From Eretmocerus hayati (Eukaryota > Arthropoda > Insecta > Hymenoptera > Aphelinidae): a stretch of DNA of 64,000 nucleotides. Within the stretch, counting starts at the first letter, position 1. Every line of letters begins with the position of its first letter. The position numbers and the translations under genes are program-made. Shown here one piece after another: positions 62,281-64,000 of the stretch. Under the pieces are notes generated by a model. The model searched no databases, was not told where the DNA came from, and was given only the letters and a program-made list of their open reading frames with translations. The stretch lies in the NCBI GenBank assembly GCA_029851415.1, contig CM056742.1, positions 95,958,976 to 96,022,975 of the forward strand, written 5' to 3'.

Positions 62281-64000
62281 GTAGCGCCCGCAAGGAGCTT
62301 CTTTCGCGTACGCTGAATTTCCTAGATGGGAAGAAAGAAACCTTTTTTTCGTAATCGTATAATTGAGAAGCTGACAAAGTATCTGTGGAATACAGATAGA
62401 AAATTAATAAAAAATTCCGCGTACGCGAAAAAATTGCAAGCCACCGTGCCGAAAATTCCGCGTGAGCGAGGATAGCATACTTTCGCGTACGCGAAGAATT
62501 TCTGTTTTCGCGTATGCGACGGTGGCGTGGGATTGGCTCTATCTTCAATCCGAAGTACGAGAGTACCTTTCGCGTGCGCGAACAGCTATCGGGTCTGCGT
62601 AGACCGCATTAGCTTACGCTAGCACGAAAATCAAAATACTCAATTGTTGGGTACACGAAACACTATTACAGGTGCGCGGAAAATTTCGCGTGAGCGAGGA
62701 TAGCACACTCTCGCGTACGCGAAGAATTTCTGCTCTCGCGTACGCGACGGTGGCGTGGGATTCGCTCTATCTTCAATCCGAAGTAAGAGGGTACCCTTTG
62801 CGTGCGCGAACAGCTAGCAGGTCTGCGTAGACCGCATTTGCTTACGCTAACACGAAAAGCAAAATACGTACAGAAATTGCAAGCCACCGTGCCGAAAATT
62901 CCGCGTGAGCGAGGATAGCACACTTTCGCTTACGCGAAGAATTTCTGTTTTCGCGTATGCGACGGTGGCGTGGGATTGGCTCTATCTCCAATCCGAAGTA
63001 CGAGGGTACCTTTCGCGTGCGCGAACAGCTAGCGGGTCTGCGTAGACCGCATTTGCTTACTCTAGCACGAAAATCAAAATACTCAATTGTTGGGTACACG
63101 AAACACTATTACGCGTGCGCGAAAAATTTCGCGTGAGCGAGGATAGCACACTTTCGCGTACGCGAAGAATTTCTGCTTTCGCGTACGCGACGGTGGCGTG
63201 GGATTCGCTCTATCTTCAATCCGAAGTAAGAGGGTACCTTTCGCGTGCGCGAACAGCTAGCGGGTCGGCGTAGACCGCATTTGCTCACGCTAGCACGAAA
63301 ATCAAAATACTCAATTGTTGGGTACACGAAACACTATTACGCGTGCGCGAAAAAATTCGCGTGAGCGAGGATAGCACACTTTCGCGTACGCGAAGAATTT
63401 CTGATTTCGCGTACGCAACGGTGGCGTGGGATTCGCTCTATCTTCAATCCGAAGTAAGAGGGTACCTTTCGCGTGCGCGAACAGCTAGCGGGTCTGCGTA
63501 GACCGCATTTGCTTACGCTAACACGAAAAGCAAAATACTCAATTGTTGGGTATACGAAACACTATTACGCGAGCGCGAAAAATTTCGCGTACGCGATAAT
63601 ATTACAAGCCACCGTGCCGAAAATTTCGCTTGAGCGAGGATAGCACATGTTCGCGTACGCGAAGAATTTCTGTTTTTGCGTACACGATGGTGGCGTGGGA
63701 TTCGCTCTATCTTCAATCCGAAGTAAGAGGGTACCTTTTGCGTGCGCGAACCGATAGCGGGTCTGCGTAGACCGCATTTGCTTACGCTAACACGGAAAGC
63801 AAAATACTCAATCGTTGGGTATACGAAACACTATTACGCGCGCACGAAAAATTTCGCGTACGCAATTTTATTACAAGGCAATGTGCCGAAAGTTTCGCGT
63901 GAGCGAGGAGAGAACACTTTCGCGTACGTGAAGGACTTCTATTTTCGCGGACGCGACAGTGGCGTGGGATTCGCTCTATCTTCAATCCGAAGTATGAGGG
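62281..64000. repeat. 228/269-bp satellite with CGCGTACGCG motifs, runs off the window
   Basis: The word CG(T/C)GAGCGAGGATAGC starts near 62461, 62689, 62904, 63132, 63360, 63629 and 63898. Spacing is 228, 215, 228, 228, 269 and 269. The longer units carry an extra AAATTTCGCGTACGCGA...ACAAGCCACCGTGCCG segment. Each unit has CGCGTACGCG or a near palindrome several times, GGTGGCGTGGGATT(C/G)GCTC, and CTGCGTAGACCGCATT. ORFs of 60-85 codons in the minus frames come from the repeat. The array continues past 64000. Confidence 0.9.

Noticed and set aside
63000..64000. repeated minus-strand ORFs in the satellite as a multigene family
   Set aside because: They coincide with the 228/269-bp unit and end wherever the repeat phase changes.

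Overview
This is eukaryotic, almost certainly arthropod and probably insect, DNA made of transposable elements nested in one another and of palindrome-rich repeats. I saw no convincing single-copy host gene. The evidence for an insect-like genome is four BEL/Pao polyprotein relics, three Jockey/R1-type LINE fragments, gypsy-type LTRs with a TCAGTT initiator, an errantivirus-like integrase-env relic, a pogo-type MITE and a Ginger DNA transposon. The species cannot be named from the sequence alone.

Layout, 1-28.3 kb: a degenerate BEL/Pao element (A, + strand, 1-5.3 kb, with its 3' LTR); the 3' part of a LINE (- strand, 5.3-8.0 kb); a second copy of the same BEL family in opposite orientation (B, - strand, 8.1-12.4 kb), itself split by a 437-bp insertion with a 15-bp target duplication; a diverged repeat block (12.4-13.2 kb); LINE B (ORF1 and endonuclease, - strand, 13.2-14.9 kb); LINE C (- strand, 15.1-19.45 kb), interrupted by a 1407-bp solo LTR with a 4-bp target duplication; and an approximately 8.9-kb LTR element that keeps gag-like ORFs but shows no pol (19.4-28.3 kb), with a 2-kb foldback element nested inside it.

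Layout, 28.3-38.9 kb: a MITE-like element carrying a 76-bp tandem repeat; CACGTG-rich blocks; the C-terminal part of a CACTA/EnSpm transposase (30.3-31.2 kb); inverted subterminal-like blocks beginning with CACTAGAA; and two large CGATCG-rich arrays facing each other around two further palindromes.

Layout, 38.9-64 kb: BEL relic C (- strand), a structurally complete 3440-bp Ginger transposon with about 226-bp TIRs and a probably intact intron-containing gene (42.1-45.5 kb), BEL relic D (- strand), an unrecognised head-to-head pair of related ORFs (50.5-51.6 kb), minor tandem repeats, an errantivirus-like integrase/env relic (54.2-56.3 kb), a 5S rRNA-like sequence, a pogo/Tigger MITE with TA duplications (58148-58955), a 0.9-kb palindrome with tRNA-like ends, a TAGCTGA array and a 228/269-bp satellite with CGCGTACGCG motifs that runs off the end of the window.

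The retroelements are broken and do not work together as pathways. The exceptions to decay are the Ginger element and, possibly, the array and palindrome structures, which look like transposase-binding subterminal arrays built on a different palindromic core in each place.
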